NCBI GenBank assembly: GCA_002399735.1
Contig: DHEF01000002.1
Coordinates: forward strand, 95,886-159,885
Origin: Chitinophagaceae bacterium UBA4857
Lineage (GTDB): Bacteria > Bacteroidota > Bacteroidia > Chitinophagales > Chitinophagaceae
Reading direction: 5' to 3'
DNA length: 64,000 nucleotides
Shown here: piece by piece, positions 26,842 through 35,417 of the stretch
How the letters are laid out: every line of letters begins with the position of its first letter
Numbering within the stretch: position 1 is the stretch's first letter
Translations under genes and position numbers: made by a program
The notes under the pieces: model-generated
Told to the model about the DNA's origin: nothing
The model's database searches: none
Seen by the model: only the letters and a program-made list of their open reading frames with translations

Positions 26842-27615
26842 ATGAAAATTTCACCATACGCAATTGACGAAATCGCCCCATACTTTGTTGGTGCTAAAAC
26901 TGGACGAGAGATTATCAAATTTTTCGGCAATTATGGGGTTAGAGATGTATACGATGAAAAAGGACTTCCCGACATAGGTAAGTCAAATGGGCAAAGACCA
27001 TCCAAGACTGAATATATTCGAAAGAGATTAGCCGACTTAAATAATAGCCACACTCTTAGGCAACTTCTGAATGATTTCGTTAAAGAAAATGCTGCTGCAA
27101 TTCCAGAATTTCAAAAAATATTAAGTCCTGAAGGATATGGAGTTGAAGATGTGAATGGAGAATTCAAAATACAAGGTGGTGTAGTTCAAAAAGCTGACCC
27201 CATTGTAAACGAAGCTCACTTTCAAGATATTCAAAGTAGAATTTTGAAAGCTTTAGATAGTGCAGAAGTTTCTATTACTTTGGTAATGGCTTGGTTCACG
27301 AATGACACCCTATTTCAAAAGATTGTTGAAAAGCAAAAGCAAGGTATTGAAGTGAAACTTGCAATTTATGACGATGGAATTAATAAAAAACATGGTGTTG
27401 ACATTTCCCAAGTTCCACATGTTAAACTGAAAAAAGGAATAAGAGGTGGACTTATGCACAATAAATTTTGCGTAATAGATAACCAAGTTGTTATAACTGG
27501 CTCATATAACTGGTCGGACAATGCAGAATTTAAAAATGACGAAAATGTTACCGTAGAAAATGACCCCAAGCAAGCAAGTAAATATTCAGTTGAGTATAGA
27601 AGGTTGACTTCCTAA
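26842..27615 (+). CDS. phospholipase D-family nuclease-like protein
   Basis: 257 residues. The C-terminal half is a single PLD/HKD domain: ILKALDSAEVSITLVMAWFT, then GLMHNKFCVIDNQVVITGSY with His-x-Lys-x4-Asp, and NWSDNAEFKNDENV. The N-terminal ~110 residues (YFVGAKTGREIIKFFGNYGV, KTEYIRKRLADLNNSHTLRQ) are a recurring unknown domain. One HKD motif per chain implies a dimer, as in Nuc-type DNases. It is a cassette on its own: shared promoter in front, attC-like site starting at its stop codon, gajA beyond. Antiviral nuclease activity is inferred from context. Confidence 0.8.
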   Translation: MKISPYAIDEIAPYFVGAKTGREIIKFFGNYGVRDVYDEKGLPDIGKSNGQRPSKTEYIRKRLADLNNSHTLRQLLNDFVKENAAAIPEFQKILSPEGYGVEDVNGEFKIQGGVVQKADPIVNEAHFQDIQSRILKALDSAEVSITLVMAWFTNDTLFQKIVEKQKQGIEVKLAIYDDGINKKHGVDISQVPHVKLKKGIRGGLMHNKFCVIDNQVVITGSYNWSDNAEFKNDENVTVENDPKQASKYSVEYRRLTS

Positions 27616-27765
27616 CAATGTACTGCTGCTTACATGGGTTTTGTGTTATGGTGGGCTGACGAATAAAGGCTCATCTTTCGTTTTTCAATTTGGCTTTTGG
27701 TTATGGGTTGGGCTGACGTTCCCTGATTCCCACCACAACACAAAGCCCTAAATCGTTAGCTACAA
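27611..27765 (+). other. attC-like recombination site 1
   Basis: CCTAAC at 27611, which contains the stop codon of the PLD gene, pairs with GTTAG at 27755-27759. Inside, GGGTTTTGTGTTATGGTGGG (27636-27655) and CCCACCACAACACAAAGCCC (27729-27748) are inverted repeats with two mismatches. GCTGACG occurs beside both arms. The size (~150 bases), the core-site-like ends and the stop codon in the left box are the layout of integron attC sites. Confidence 0.65.
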
Positions 27766-27798
27766 AGCTTTTTGAGCACTCCACTAATAAACCAAACT

Positions 27799-29694
27799 AT
27801 GTACCTTTCAAATGTCCACATTCAAAATTTTAAGGGGATTAAAAGCCAAGAGTTTTCGTTTGACTCTAAACTTAATATTATTATTGGAGAGAATGGTAGT
27901 CACAAGACTGCTTTGATAGATGCCATTAGATTATTGTATAATTTGGGAAATCCTAAAAAGGACTACTATATTTCTAATGATGACTTTCATTTCGATAAAA
28001 CTACCAGTGCTCAAGCCCCCAAGATAGAGATACGATATATTTTTGATGGACTATCAAGCTCGGAAAAAGGAGCTTTGTATGAATATCTTGTAGTCGAACC
28101 AACTATTGAATATGCTCAAATTACTTTGATATATGAATTAAGAGCTAACACTTATCCGAAATTCTCATTTTACACTGGTGCAAGCGCTGAACAAAAAGCC
28201 GACTCAGGAACATTTGAAATCTTTCAACACTATTATTTAGGCGCCTTGAGAGATAGTACAAATGATTTATTGAATACTAAAACAAATATGCTTGGTTCAG
28301 TTATTAAGAGAATTGTAGAAAGAGCAAAAACAGAAGATGAATTTAAAAAAATAATACAAACAGCAAATACTGAACTTTTAAAAAGAGACGAAGTATTAGG
28401 TACGCGAACCGGTGTGAATGAACATTTAGATGATATTTTTAAAATATCAAAAGACAATCAAATTGGAATGAGGATTGAAGAATCTTCAAAAATTGAAAGT
28501 ATTCTCAATGTAATCAAGCCATATTTACCACACGACAAAACAAAGCTTGACAATGACGGATTCAATTTATGGCAAAACAGTTTAGGTTTTAATAACTTAA
28601 TTTACATTGCGATAATTTTGGGAGATATTAAGCAACGAACCGTTGACAACCCTAACCAACATTTCGTTTTATTGATAGAAGAACCAGAGGCACATCTTCA
28701 CCCCCAACTTCAATTGAATTTATATGACTTCTTAAAAACAGCTGGGAGCCCCAATAATTGCCAGCTATTCATTACCTCTCATTCACCTACCTTGACCTCT
28801 AAGGCTAATCTTGATAACTTAATTCTTGTAAGCAAAAATGCAATTAACATAGGCGGATGTTATAAGGATAGGGAAAGCGAAAATATCATAGAAATATCAA
28901 CAAAAAAAATAACGCTTACTAATAAAGATTTCACATCTAGAAAGAAGCAACTTGAAAGGTATTTAGACGTCACCAAAAGTCAACTCTTTTTTGCAAGAGG
29001 CATATTATTCGTAGAAGGGATATCAGAGAAACTACTTCTAAAAACATTCTCAAGAATATTAAAATCAAACTTGGAAGACTACCGTTGTGAGATTGTGAAT
29101 ATCGAGGGAGTATCGTTTTATCCTTTTATTCATTTATTTAATTCAATAGATTCAAGTAAAAGAATTTCCCAAAAGGCATCAATTATTACAGATGATGACA
29201 GGTATTCGAAAGCAAAAAACAGCTTTAAAAACTTGACTTCAAAAACATTCAGTAGACTTAATGCTTTTCATAAGGGATTGTATTCAGCAAAAATTAATAA
29301 TCGAATTTCAAACCTAAAATCAACTATAGCTTCCAGAAAACATAAGGTTGAGCTATTTACCGCTTTTAAAACATTGGAATATGAAATAGCTTATTCAAAC
29401 ATAGCAAACAATAAAACAGACTTCAAAAATAACATTCTGATAACCTATTTAAGTAAAATTGACAATTCGAAATATTTACTTGTACAAAATTATGTCGACA
29501 ATCTTCCCAATGAAGTATTCAAAGATGATGAGAAGCAAAAAATAGCAGTTCTCGTTTGGAAAGCATTACCATCAAAAGCAGAATTTGCTCAAGATTTTTC
29601 TTATGAAATAGAACTGGAGTTGAAAAAAGGAACACCTGTAGTATTCACAGTTCCAGAGTATATCGAAAAGGCCATAAACCATGTAACGTCGTAA
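27799..29694 (+). CDS. gajA: GajA-like OLD-family ATPase/TOPRIM nuclease (Gabija)
   Basis: 631 residues from the ATG at 27799 (a TTG reading begins 27 bases earlier). The N-terminal SMC-like ATPase has QNFKGIKSQEFSF and Walker A IIIGENGSHKTALIDAIRLL, in which the usual Gly before Lys is His. LLIEEPEAHLHPQLQLNLYD is Walker B with signature, and LFITSHSPTLTSK the His switch. The TOPRIM part has ILFVEGISEKLLL (~residue 405) and IITDDDR (~464). With the UvrD-like gene two bases downstream this is the Gabija arrangement, in which GajA nicks phage DNA when nucleotides are depleted. The unusual Walker A may alter ATP handling. Confidence 0.88.
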   Translation: MYLSNVHIQNFKGIKSQEFSFDSKLNIIIGENGSHKTALIDAIRLLYNLGNPKKDYYISNDDFHFDKTTSAQAPKIEIRYIFDGLSSSEKGALYEYLVVEPTIEYAQITLIYELRANTYPKFSFYTGASAEQKADSGTFEIFQHYYLGALRDSTNDLLNTKTNMLGSVIKRIVERAKTEDEFKKIIQTANTELLKRDEVLGTRTGVNEHLDDIFKISKDNQIGMRIEESSKIESILNVIKPYLPHDKTKLDNDGFNLWQNSLGFNNLIYIAIILGDIKQRTVDNPNQHFVLLIEEPEAHLHPQLQLNLYDFLKTAGSPNNCQLFITSHSPTLTSKANLDNLILVSKNAINIGGCYKDRESENIIEISTKKITLTNKDFTSRKKQLERYLDVTKSQLFFARGILFVEGISEKLLLKTFSRILKSNLEDYRCEIVNIEGVSFYPFIHLFNSIDSSKRISQKASIITDDDRYSKAKNSFKNLTSKTFSRLNAFHKGLYSAKINNRISNLKSTIASRKHKVELFTAFKTLEYEIAYSNIANNKTDFKNNILITYLSKIDNSKYLLVQNYVDNLPNEVFKDDEKQKIAVLVWKALPSKAEFAQDFSYEIELELKKGTPVVFTVPEYIEKAINHVTS

Positions 29695-29696
29695 AT

Positions 29697-31418
29697 ATGA
29701 TATTTGAGATAACCCCAGAAAATGACAATTACATAAAAGCTAGAGGAAAAATTGTAGTGAATGCTTGCCCAGGTAGTGGGAAAACTTCAGCCATTGCGTA
29801 TAAATTAGCTTTATTATCAAATGAATGCACTAAAGATTATGGGAAGTTTTCAGGTATTGCATGCCTATCCTTCACAAATGTTGCGAAGGATGAAATTTCA
29901 ACAAAATATGAAAGACTTTCTGCTCAAACTCTTTCATATCCAAATATTGTTTCAACCCTCGACAGTTTTATTAATAAATATATAACGCTACCCTTTTATT
30001 ATTTATTAAAGCATAAATCTGAAAGACCAGCAATTTTGAATTCTGTGGATTTTTTGGACAGTATGAATTTAGGATGGTTTCCAAATAAACGAAATCAACC
30101 ACTTAGCGTTTCATATAAGCCATCATTATTAAAGTTTGAAATTGATGGAACAATTACTTGGGATGGAAATAAGCCAAATCCTTCAATTGTAGATCCAGCT
30201 ATTTTTGAAAAGTTCGCAAAAACATTCAAAACTTGGCAATTACAAAATGGTTTTTTAAATAATGATGACTCTGCATTTATTGCTTTACAATTACTAAAAA
30301 CCTTTCCTCAAATTGGAAAAGACTTAGTAGCGAGATTTCCATACATAGTTATTGATGAGGCTCAAGATACTTCAGAGCTGCAATACAAAATATTTGACGA
30401 ATTAATAAAAAATGGATTATCAAACATCGAATTTGTAGGCGACCCATATCAGAGCCTTTATGAATTTAGAGAGGCAAGACCAGATTTATTTATTCAACGT
30501 TATGAAGACAAAATAAATTGGGACACTTATGAATTGTCTTCTTGTCGCCGCTCATCTCAGAAAATTATTAATTTTTATCAAGTCTTTAGAAGATCGGCTG
30601 AAAAGCCAATCAACTCAATTTGCAAGCTCGGCACGGACACGCCAGTCAAAGTAATTAAGTATGACGAAGGCCAATTAGATTCCTTAATATCCGAATACAC
30701 TTCGAATATAGACACAACTTTACCATATCAAATATTAGTAAGAGGAAGCTCCCATCTGAAAATGTTTGGCGTTAAACAAACACCTGAAAACCCATGGAAA
30801 AACGAAATGGCAAAAGATATAGTTCTGGCTGTTTATAACTACGAAATTGGAAAAATCAAAGATTGCATTAACAGTCTTAGAAATGTATATGTTGAATTAA
30901 ATTTTCCTACAAAAGATCCCAAAGAGAAATTAGTGGAAGAAAGTAAGCTTAAAGAAGATTTCACTTTAAATATTAAACTTCATGATTTCGTCAAAAACAT
31001 TCCTTCTACTGATGATACTTTACTCAACTGGACATCAAAAACGACTGGATATATTAAAACTTATTTTGGTGTTGAAATAGATTTGCAATTAAAAAAGAAA
31101 GGGGCTGTGTATACTTCACAAAATTTAAAAACTTTGATGTATCCTGAGACAGTATTGCAATATCCTGTATCGACTATACATAAAGTGAAAGGAATGACTT
31201 TTAATTCCATTTTATTAGTTCTTAGCGATAACAGCTCTGGGGAAAAAATATCAATATCCGATTTTACATCACCCGTAGGCTTGCCAAATGAAAAACAAAG
31301 AATGCTATATGTAGCTTTGTCCAGACCCGAATCTTTTGCTTGTATAGCCGTACCGAGTAAGGTCAATGACGCCGATATTAATGCTAAGTTTGGTAATATT
31401 GAAATAATTCAAGCTTAG
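29697..31418 (+). CDS. gajB: GajB-like UvrD/Rep helicase (Gabija)
   Basis: 573 residues. Superfamily 1 motifs in order: ACPGSGKTSAIAYKLA (I, ~23-38), ACLSFTNVAKDEI (Ia), YIVIDEAQDTSELQYKIF (II, ~219), EFVGDPYQSLYEFREARP (III), LSSCRRSS (IV), STIHKVKGMTFNSILLVL (V) and RMLYVALSRPE (VI). All catalytic residues appear intact. It starts two bases after the gajA stop, so the two are translated together. In Gabija, GajB senses DNA ends and supports GajA. An attC-like site follows its stop. Confidence 0.88.
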   Translation: MIFEITPENDNYIKARGKIVVNACPGSGKTSAIAYKLALLSNECTKDYGKFSGIACLSFTNVAKDEISTKYERLSAQTLSYPNIVSTLDSFINKYITLPFYYLLKHKSERPAILNSVDFLDSMNLGWFPNKRNQPLSVSYKPSLLKFEIDGTITWDGNKPNPSIVDPAIFEKFAKTFKTWQLQNGFLNNDDSAFIALQLLKTFPQIGKDLVARFPYIVIDEAQDTSELQYKIFDELIKNGLSNIEFVGDPYQSLYEFREARPDLFIQRYEDKINWDTYELSSCRRSSQKIINFYQVFRRSAEKPINSICKLGTDTPVKVIKYDEGQLDSLISEYTSNIDTTLPYQILVRGSSHLKMFGVKQTPENPWKNEMAKDIVLAVYNYEIGKIKDCINSLRNVYVELNFPTKDPKEKLVEESKLKEDFTLNIKLHDFVKNIPSTDDTLLNWTSKTTGYIKTYFGVEIDLQLKKKGAVYTSQNLKTLMYPETVLQYPVSTIHKVKGMTFNSILLVLSDNSSGEKISISDFTSPVGLPNEKQRMLYVALSRPESFACIAVPSKVNDADINAKFGNIEIIQA

Positions 31419-31429
31419 AATATAGCCCT

Positions 31430-31527
31430 GCAGCTAACATTGCATTGGCAATATGGCGGGGCGACGAACATATTCTCAACTTTTGTTCGCCACTGAGGTT
31501 CGGTTTCGGCAAAAGAGTATTGTTAGA
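31430..31527 (+). other. attC-like site 2 (degenerate)
   Basis: CAGCTAACATTGC at 31431 pairs at its ends with TATTGTTAG at 31519-31525 (CTAACA/TGTTAG). The left half reads TTGGCAATATGGCGGGGCGA as in typical left arms, but the right half no longer pairs with it; only a short GGCGA.GAACA/TGTTCGCC stem remains. Sequence to 31656 is otherwise featureless. Confidence 0.45.
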
Positions 31528-31656
31528 AAACAGTATCAACAATTTGCTTATGTATCAATTTCAAGGTAACAGAACATTGCCTGCTATAACATCCATAACG
31601 CTTTAAATTTATTTGCAATTCCTCTGGAATGTTAATTTTTTATAATTTTAAGATAA

Positions 31657-32556
31657 ATGGCAAGAAGAGTATATTATAGTAAACCTTTAAAATTTTTTTG
31701 GCAATATCTCTATGGTAATCAAAAGAAGCTAACCTCATTTTTAAATGATGATCAGATTTTCTCTGTACTGCGACAGAATATTATGGCAGCTCCATTATCG
31801 GCTTATGAAAATGAAGTTTCCAGGCAAATGATAATTTCAGGATTAGAATTGTGGAGAGATGACTCGAAAGGAGAGCTTTTGCATATTTTCTTCCTCGATA
31901 AAAAATTAAGGGACTTTCTGGAACTAACAACCTTGTCAGACTTAGATGGGATAAAGAAGTTTCTCTACGAAAATGGACAAAGTAAAAATGTCTTTCATTT
32001 GTTCTCGAAAACAATAACCAGTACTGTGGTTTATAGGTTTGCATTGCATTTGCCATACGAATCAGAGGGGTATGCTTTTGCTTTAAGCCTGGAAGAAGAT
32101 GGAAGTGTGGAATTATATTTTTCGCTGGCACAACATGGTGGAAGTATGTCGGATAAATTTTACGCAGATGTTATTAAAAAAACAGATGAAGTTTCTTTGA
32201 CCCATGCAAAAATGTTTCGGTTGGCAATTAATACAATTGCCTATATGATTTGCTTTCCGGATTGTGTAGAAGATGGCGTTCCAAAGAATTTATTTGAACG
32301 AGGTGAAACGAAGATGCCTAAAAACTTTTCTTTACAATTATCCGAAAAGATTAAAGAAAGTGATAATAATCAGCTATCCAAAATCCCTCATTTTAGAAAA
32401 GGACATTTTAGAGTACTTCAATCTGACTATTTTACTAACAAAAAAGGTAAAATTGTTTTTGTGGCTGAGACCATGGTAAAAGGAAAGGCTAAGACAGTTT
32501 CTACATCACCAAAAATAGATGAGTTTAACAGTGACTCAAGGAACACCAATAGCTAG
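31657..32556 (+). CDS. hypothetical protein of the accessory island
   Basis: 299 residues, no signal peptide or TM helix. The middle (VVYRFALHLPYESEGYAFAL) is mixed alpha/beta. Near the C-terminus is PHFRKGHFRVLQSDYFTN followed by KIVFVAETMVKG, which resembles the GHFR...(V/I)x(P/E)xxVG block at the end of some mobile-element and phage proteins of unknown function. There is no catalytic motif I can name. It lies between attC-like site 2 and promoter module 2, so it forms a one-gene cassette; a weak Bacteroidota-type start context precedes the ATG. Confidence 0.6.
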   Translation: MARRVYYSKPLKFFWQYLYGNQKKLTSFLNDDQIFSVLRQNIMAAPLSAYENEVSRQMIISGLELWRDDSKGELLHIFFLDKKLRDFLELTTLSDLDGIKKFLYENGQSKNVFHLFSKTITSTVVYRFALHLPYESEGYAFALSLEEDGSVELYFSLAQHGGSMSDKFYADVIKKTDEVSLTHAKMFRLAINTIAYMICFPDCVEDGVPKNLFERGETKMPKNFSLQLSEKIKESDNNQLSKIPHFRKGHFRVLQSDYFTNKKGKIVFVAETMVKGKAKTVSTSPKIDEFNSDSRNTNS

Positions 32557-32620
32557 AATCTTGTATACGTTACTGGAAACTTATAGACTATGCTGGCTTA
32601 GCAATAAATGCATCGTAATT

Positions 32621-32880
32621 TTTGCAATTGTTAAATAATTAAAATATCTTAGCTAAGTACGGCCACCAAATGCACAACGTAACCCCATTAACGAACCATT
32701 AAACTTAAACTGCTTGCAACATATTACACAATTCTCTTTCATTTCTGAAAAACGTATCGTTATAACGACAATACGAAAAGTATTACACTAAAATATTCAT
32801 TATCAATATTAATCAATAAATATAATTGATGTTTAAGAGCGTCAATATATGAGTTGGCTGTAACTTTCACAGACACCTCA
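32621..32880 (+). promoter_or_regulatory. shared promoter/leader module, copy 2
   Basis: TTTG 32621-32624 and TATCTTAG 32645-32652 (20-base spacing) with the perfect palindrome CTTAGCTAAG overlapping the -7 element. Then TGCACAACGTAACCCCATTA, ACGAACCATTAAACTTAAAC, and ACGACAATACGAAAAGTATT at 32766. It is collinear with copy 5 over ~260 bases, up to GAGTTGG.TG near the start of the gene. Confidence 0.8.
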
Positions 32881-32900
32881 ATAATTTTTAAAAAGAACTT

Positions 32901-33773
32901 ATGAAATATGAATCACAAAGTGCATTAGCATGTTTGCAAGACACCAAAAATGCAAGTTTATATTTTGACAACGTTGTGCCGTTAGAGTTAAGCGAATTAA
33001 TTCCAATTAGGGATAGCGGTGAGCCAGAAATGTTTGAAATCTTAAATTCAATTCTTCCCTCAAATTTGCTAGATTCCAATAATCCCAGAGGAGTTAACCC
33101 ATTAGTGATACAATATACAAGCACATATTTAATAGCTTTTCCTTCTGCACTGGGGATATTTGATTTGCCTAATAATGAGACATTAGAAGAAAGGCACAAT
33201 AAGCATATGCCAAAGCTTTTGTCTGACATGAGCCAGTTAATACATTCAAGTGGATGCTCGGCATCTGGAATCTTTGGCGCTGTTGCGAACACTAACCAAG
33301 AAACTGCACAGGAAGACCCTTCTCTAATTTTAAGTGGTTTAAATTTAGTTGACGCCTCAAAACTTTCTTGGAAACAAATTTTAGAAATTAGAGATGATAA
33401 GGAATCGATAAATAAATTAAAGAGGTTAAGGTTATTTATTTATGAAAACTATAATGACAAGCCTTTAAACTACATCAAAGATGACTTAAACCAAAGAATT
33501 TATGATTATGAAAATACCGCTAAAGAACTGGGATTAAAAACAAAGGAATCTATTTTCAAAGCTATCTTTTCTTCAGAGTCTACAGTCGGACTTACAGCTG
33601 CTGCAATTGCCAGCGCTTTTCTTGCTGCCCCTATAGCAATTCCTCTCTCTTTAGCAATCGGTTCAACATTTATGATTGGTAATATTGCTTTAGATTTCAA
33701 ATCTCAAAAAAGAGAACTCTATAACTTTAAGAGAGATAATCCTATTTCATATATAGTCGACATAAAAAAATAA
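32901..33773 (+). CDS. hypothetical protein with C-terminal hydrophobic helix pair
   Basis: 290 residues. The block VDASKLSWKQILEIRDDKES and NKLKRLRLFIYENYND recalls a helical segment seen in DUF6236-like and related uncharacterised proteins. Residues ~230-265 (STVGLTAAAIASAFLAAPIA, IPLSLAIGSTFMIG) are long enough for one or two membrane spans. N-terminal half may bind a ligand (FDNVVPLELSELIPI). One-gene cassette with module 2 in front and an attC-like site behind. A membrane-acting effector is possible; this is inference. Confidence 0.6.
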   Translation: MKYESQSALACLQDTKNASLYFDNVVPLELSELIPIRDSGEPEMFEILNSILPSNLLDSNNPRGVNPLVIQYTSTYLIAFPSALGIFDLPNNETLEERHNKHMPKLLSDMSQLIHSSGCSASGIFGAVANTNQETAQEDPSLILSGLNLVDASKLSWKQILEIRDDKESINKLKRLRLFIYENYNDKPLNYIKDDLNQRIYDYENTAKELGLKTKESIFKAIFSSESTVGLTAAAIASAFLAAPIAIPLSLAIGSTFMIGNIALDFKSQKRELYNFKRDNPISYIVDIKK

Positions 33774-33774
33774 A

Positions 33775-33985
33775 GCTACAGCCAACATGGTGTTTTGTGC
33801 AAGTGCGGTGGGGGGGAACTACAATCAACAGTTTTGCAAATCCCAGCATAAGTTCGGGGTGGATAAACATCTCTGGGCTTTAGTTCTTATCTTCAACAAC
33901 ATTAATTCTATTGGGCTTCAGTTCCGGGCGGGACGTTATAAAATGCCAGCACAGCAGCAAGCCCTGTATGTTGCCAGCAATATTA
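33775..33985 (+). other. attC-like site 3 (hybrid of two sites)
   Basis: The left half, AGCCAACATGGTGTTTTGTG, does not pair with the right half, CCAGCACAGCAGCAAGCCC (33946 on). The right half, from CTTTAGTTCTTATCTTCAAC (33878) to TGTTGCCAGCAAT, is nearly identical to 42142-42239 in site 4, where both arms match. So this site joins a left arm of one type to a right arm of another. Confidence 0.55.
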
Positions 33986-34004
33986 AAAACGACACTAACC
34001 AACA

Positions 34005-34625
34005 TTGAGATTTATACTTAGACATATAGCCAAACGACTTTACAACAAGAAATATGACCGACTTCGGGACAGACTTCTTGAAGAATATGAATTGCTAAAA
34101 ATAAGCGACGCAGACACCGCTAATATTTTATCCAAACTTTTAATTTCAGGAGAAGACCACAGATTTTATTACCACATAGGTTTTGACCTTATTGCAATTA
34201 TTAGAGCCATTAGAAATAGAATAATTTATCAGAAAGTTGAAGGTGCAAGCACAATTGAACAACAATTGGTTCGTGTTATAACCAAGGACTTTGACAAAAC
34301 ATTTAGAAGAAAAATTCAAGAAATTCTTCTTGCTACAACAGTTTCTTCAATTGTCCCCAAAAATGCAATACCAAAAATCTACCTGAACGTTGCATATTAC
34401 GGAACTGGAATGAACGGTTTAAGTCAAACTTATTCAAAACTTGGCATTACTGATAAAGAAGCATTGCCAATTGAGCAAGCGGCAGAAATTATTTCAAGAA
34501 TTAAATATCCTCAACCAAGTAAGTTTAATCAAAACCGTTTAAGACAAATAGAAACCAGAAAACAGCATTTGATAAAACTTTACAATAACCACTTAAATCG
34601 CAGATACTTTAAAATTTATGGCTGA
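34005..34625 (+). CDS. stand-alone GT51 peptidoglycan transglycosylase-like domain
   Basis: 206 residues read from a TTG at 34005; no ATG is available upstream in frame, so the start is uncertain. The GT51 motifs are intact: ISGEDHRFYYHIGFD (motif 1 with the catalytic Glu, ~50), VEGASTIEQQLVR (motif 2, ~80), RKIQEILLA (motif 3 with second Glu, ~105) and PKIYLNVAYYGTGMNG (motif 4). There is no signal peptide or TM anchor and no transpeptidase domain, unlike class A PBPs (usually 600-900 residues). It overlaps the downstream nucleotidyltransferase by eight bases. A soluble lipid II-polymerising domain in a defence island is unusual. Confidence 0.8.
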   Translation: MRFILRHIAKRLYNKKYDRLRDRLLEEYELLKISDADTANILSKLLISGEDHRFYYHIGFDLIAIIRAIRNRIIYQKVEGASTIEQQLVRVITKDFDKTFRRKIQEILLATTVSSIVPKNAIPKIYLNVAYYGTGMNGLSQTYSKLGITDKEALPIEQAAEIISRIKYPQPSKFNQNRLRQIETRKQHLIKLYNNHLNRRYFKIYG

Positions 34626-35307
34626 CATTAGAGATTATATCACATTATCAAAGACAGCAACTGCAATTACTAGTGCTTACTTAATTCCTGCGGACTTTAA
34701 AAGTTACTATAACAGCATTGACTACAAAGAAAAAAAATCGCTTGTTAGGCATTTCATAGTAAACAATATTCCATTTGCTTTCAAAGACAAGCCAATGTTA
34801 TATGAACAAATCACTCAATACATAGCGGACAAATTTCACATTTTCCCGACAGAAATTAAATTAATTGGCAGTGCAAAAACAGGATTTTCAATTAGTCCCT
34901 TACCTGACTACGGAAGAAATTTTGGAGAGCATAGCGACCTTGACTTTTCTATAGTAAATGAAAGTTTGTTTGACAGTTTGGAAGATGAATTCAATAATTG
35001 GTCAAGCCTTTTTACTGCAAAGCAAATTCAACCAAACAACGACACCGAAGAAACTTATTGGTATCAAAACTTAGACAGTGGAGAACGCCAATTAAATCGT
35101 GGTTTTATTGACACTCATTTCATACCTAATCGCAACTCATTTCCAACAACACAGAAGATAAACAATAGTCTTTGGCTTATTAAAAAACATTTAAATGAAA
35201 AACACGGAATTAAAGTGAAAAAGGTTTCTGCAAGTTTTTATAAAAATTGGAATTCATTTGCAGGACGACTTAACACTAATACAGAAAGTGTAATGAAAAA
35301 AGTATAA
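34618..35307 (+). CDS. nucleotidyltransferase-fold protein paired with GT51 domain
   Basis: 229 residues. A helical N-terminus (~1-80) precedes the nucleotidyltransferase signature: KLIGSAKTGFSISPL (Gly-Ser, ~residue 84), HSDLDFSIV (Asp-x-Asp, ~106) and RGFIDTHFIP, whose Asp can be the third metal ligand. The layout is that of minimal or CD-NTase-like enzymes, but it is shorter than CBASS cyclases (~300-400). Translationally coupled to the GT51 gene. It might make a nucleotide signal or nucleotidylate its partner, as in MNT-type antitoxins; neither is shown. Confidence 0.75.
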   Translation: MADIRDYITLSKTATAITSAYLIPADFKSYYNSIDYKEKKSLVRHFIVNNIPFAFKDKPMLYEQITQYIADKFHIFPTEIKLIGSAKTGFSISPLPDYGRNFGEHSDLDFSIVNESLFDSLEDEFNNWSSLFTAKQIQPNNDTEETYWYQNLDSGERQLNRGFIDTHFIPNRNSFPTTQKINNSLWLIKKHLNEKHGIKVKKVSASFYKNWNSFAGRLNTNTESVMKKV

Positions 35308-35357
35308 AATACTTCTGTTAACGGCCTCGTTGTCTGAAGAGTTTTAAATAATAATCT

Positions 35358-35388
35358 GCCAATGCTTTTCTTGCAACAAAGCATTGGC
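35358..35388 (+). terminator. hairpin after the GT51/NTase pair
   Basis: GCCAATGCTTT, nine-base loop, AAAGCATTGGC followed by TTTT. A perfect 11-bp stem. Related but weaker pieces (GGTTATGCTT...AACAAAG) occur at the same point before modules at 38545 and after the gene ending 39470, so it may be part of the repeated unit as well as a terminator. Confidence 0.7.
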
Positions 35389-35417
35389 TTTTAAAAGCCA
35401 ATATAAAAATTATACAA

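Noticed and set aside
34618..35307. CBASS cyclase
   Set aside because: The protein is too short, and the partner is GT51 instead of a known CBASS effector; no Cap genes.
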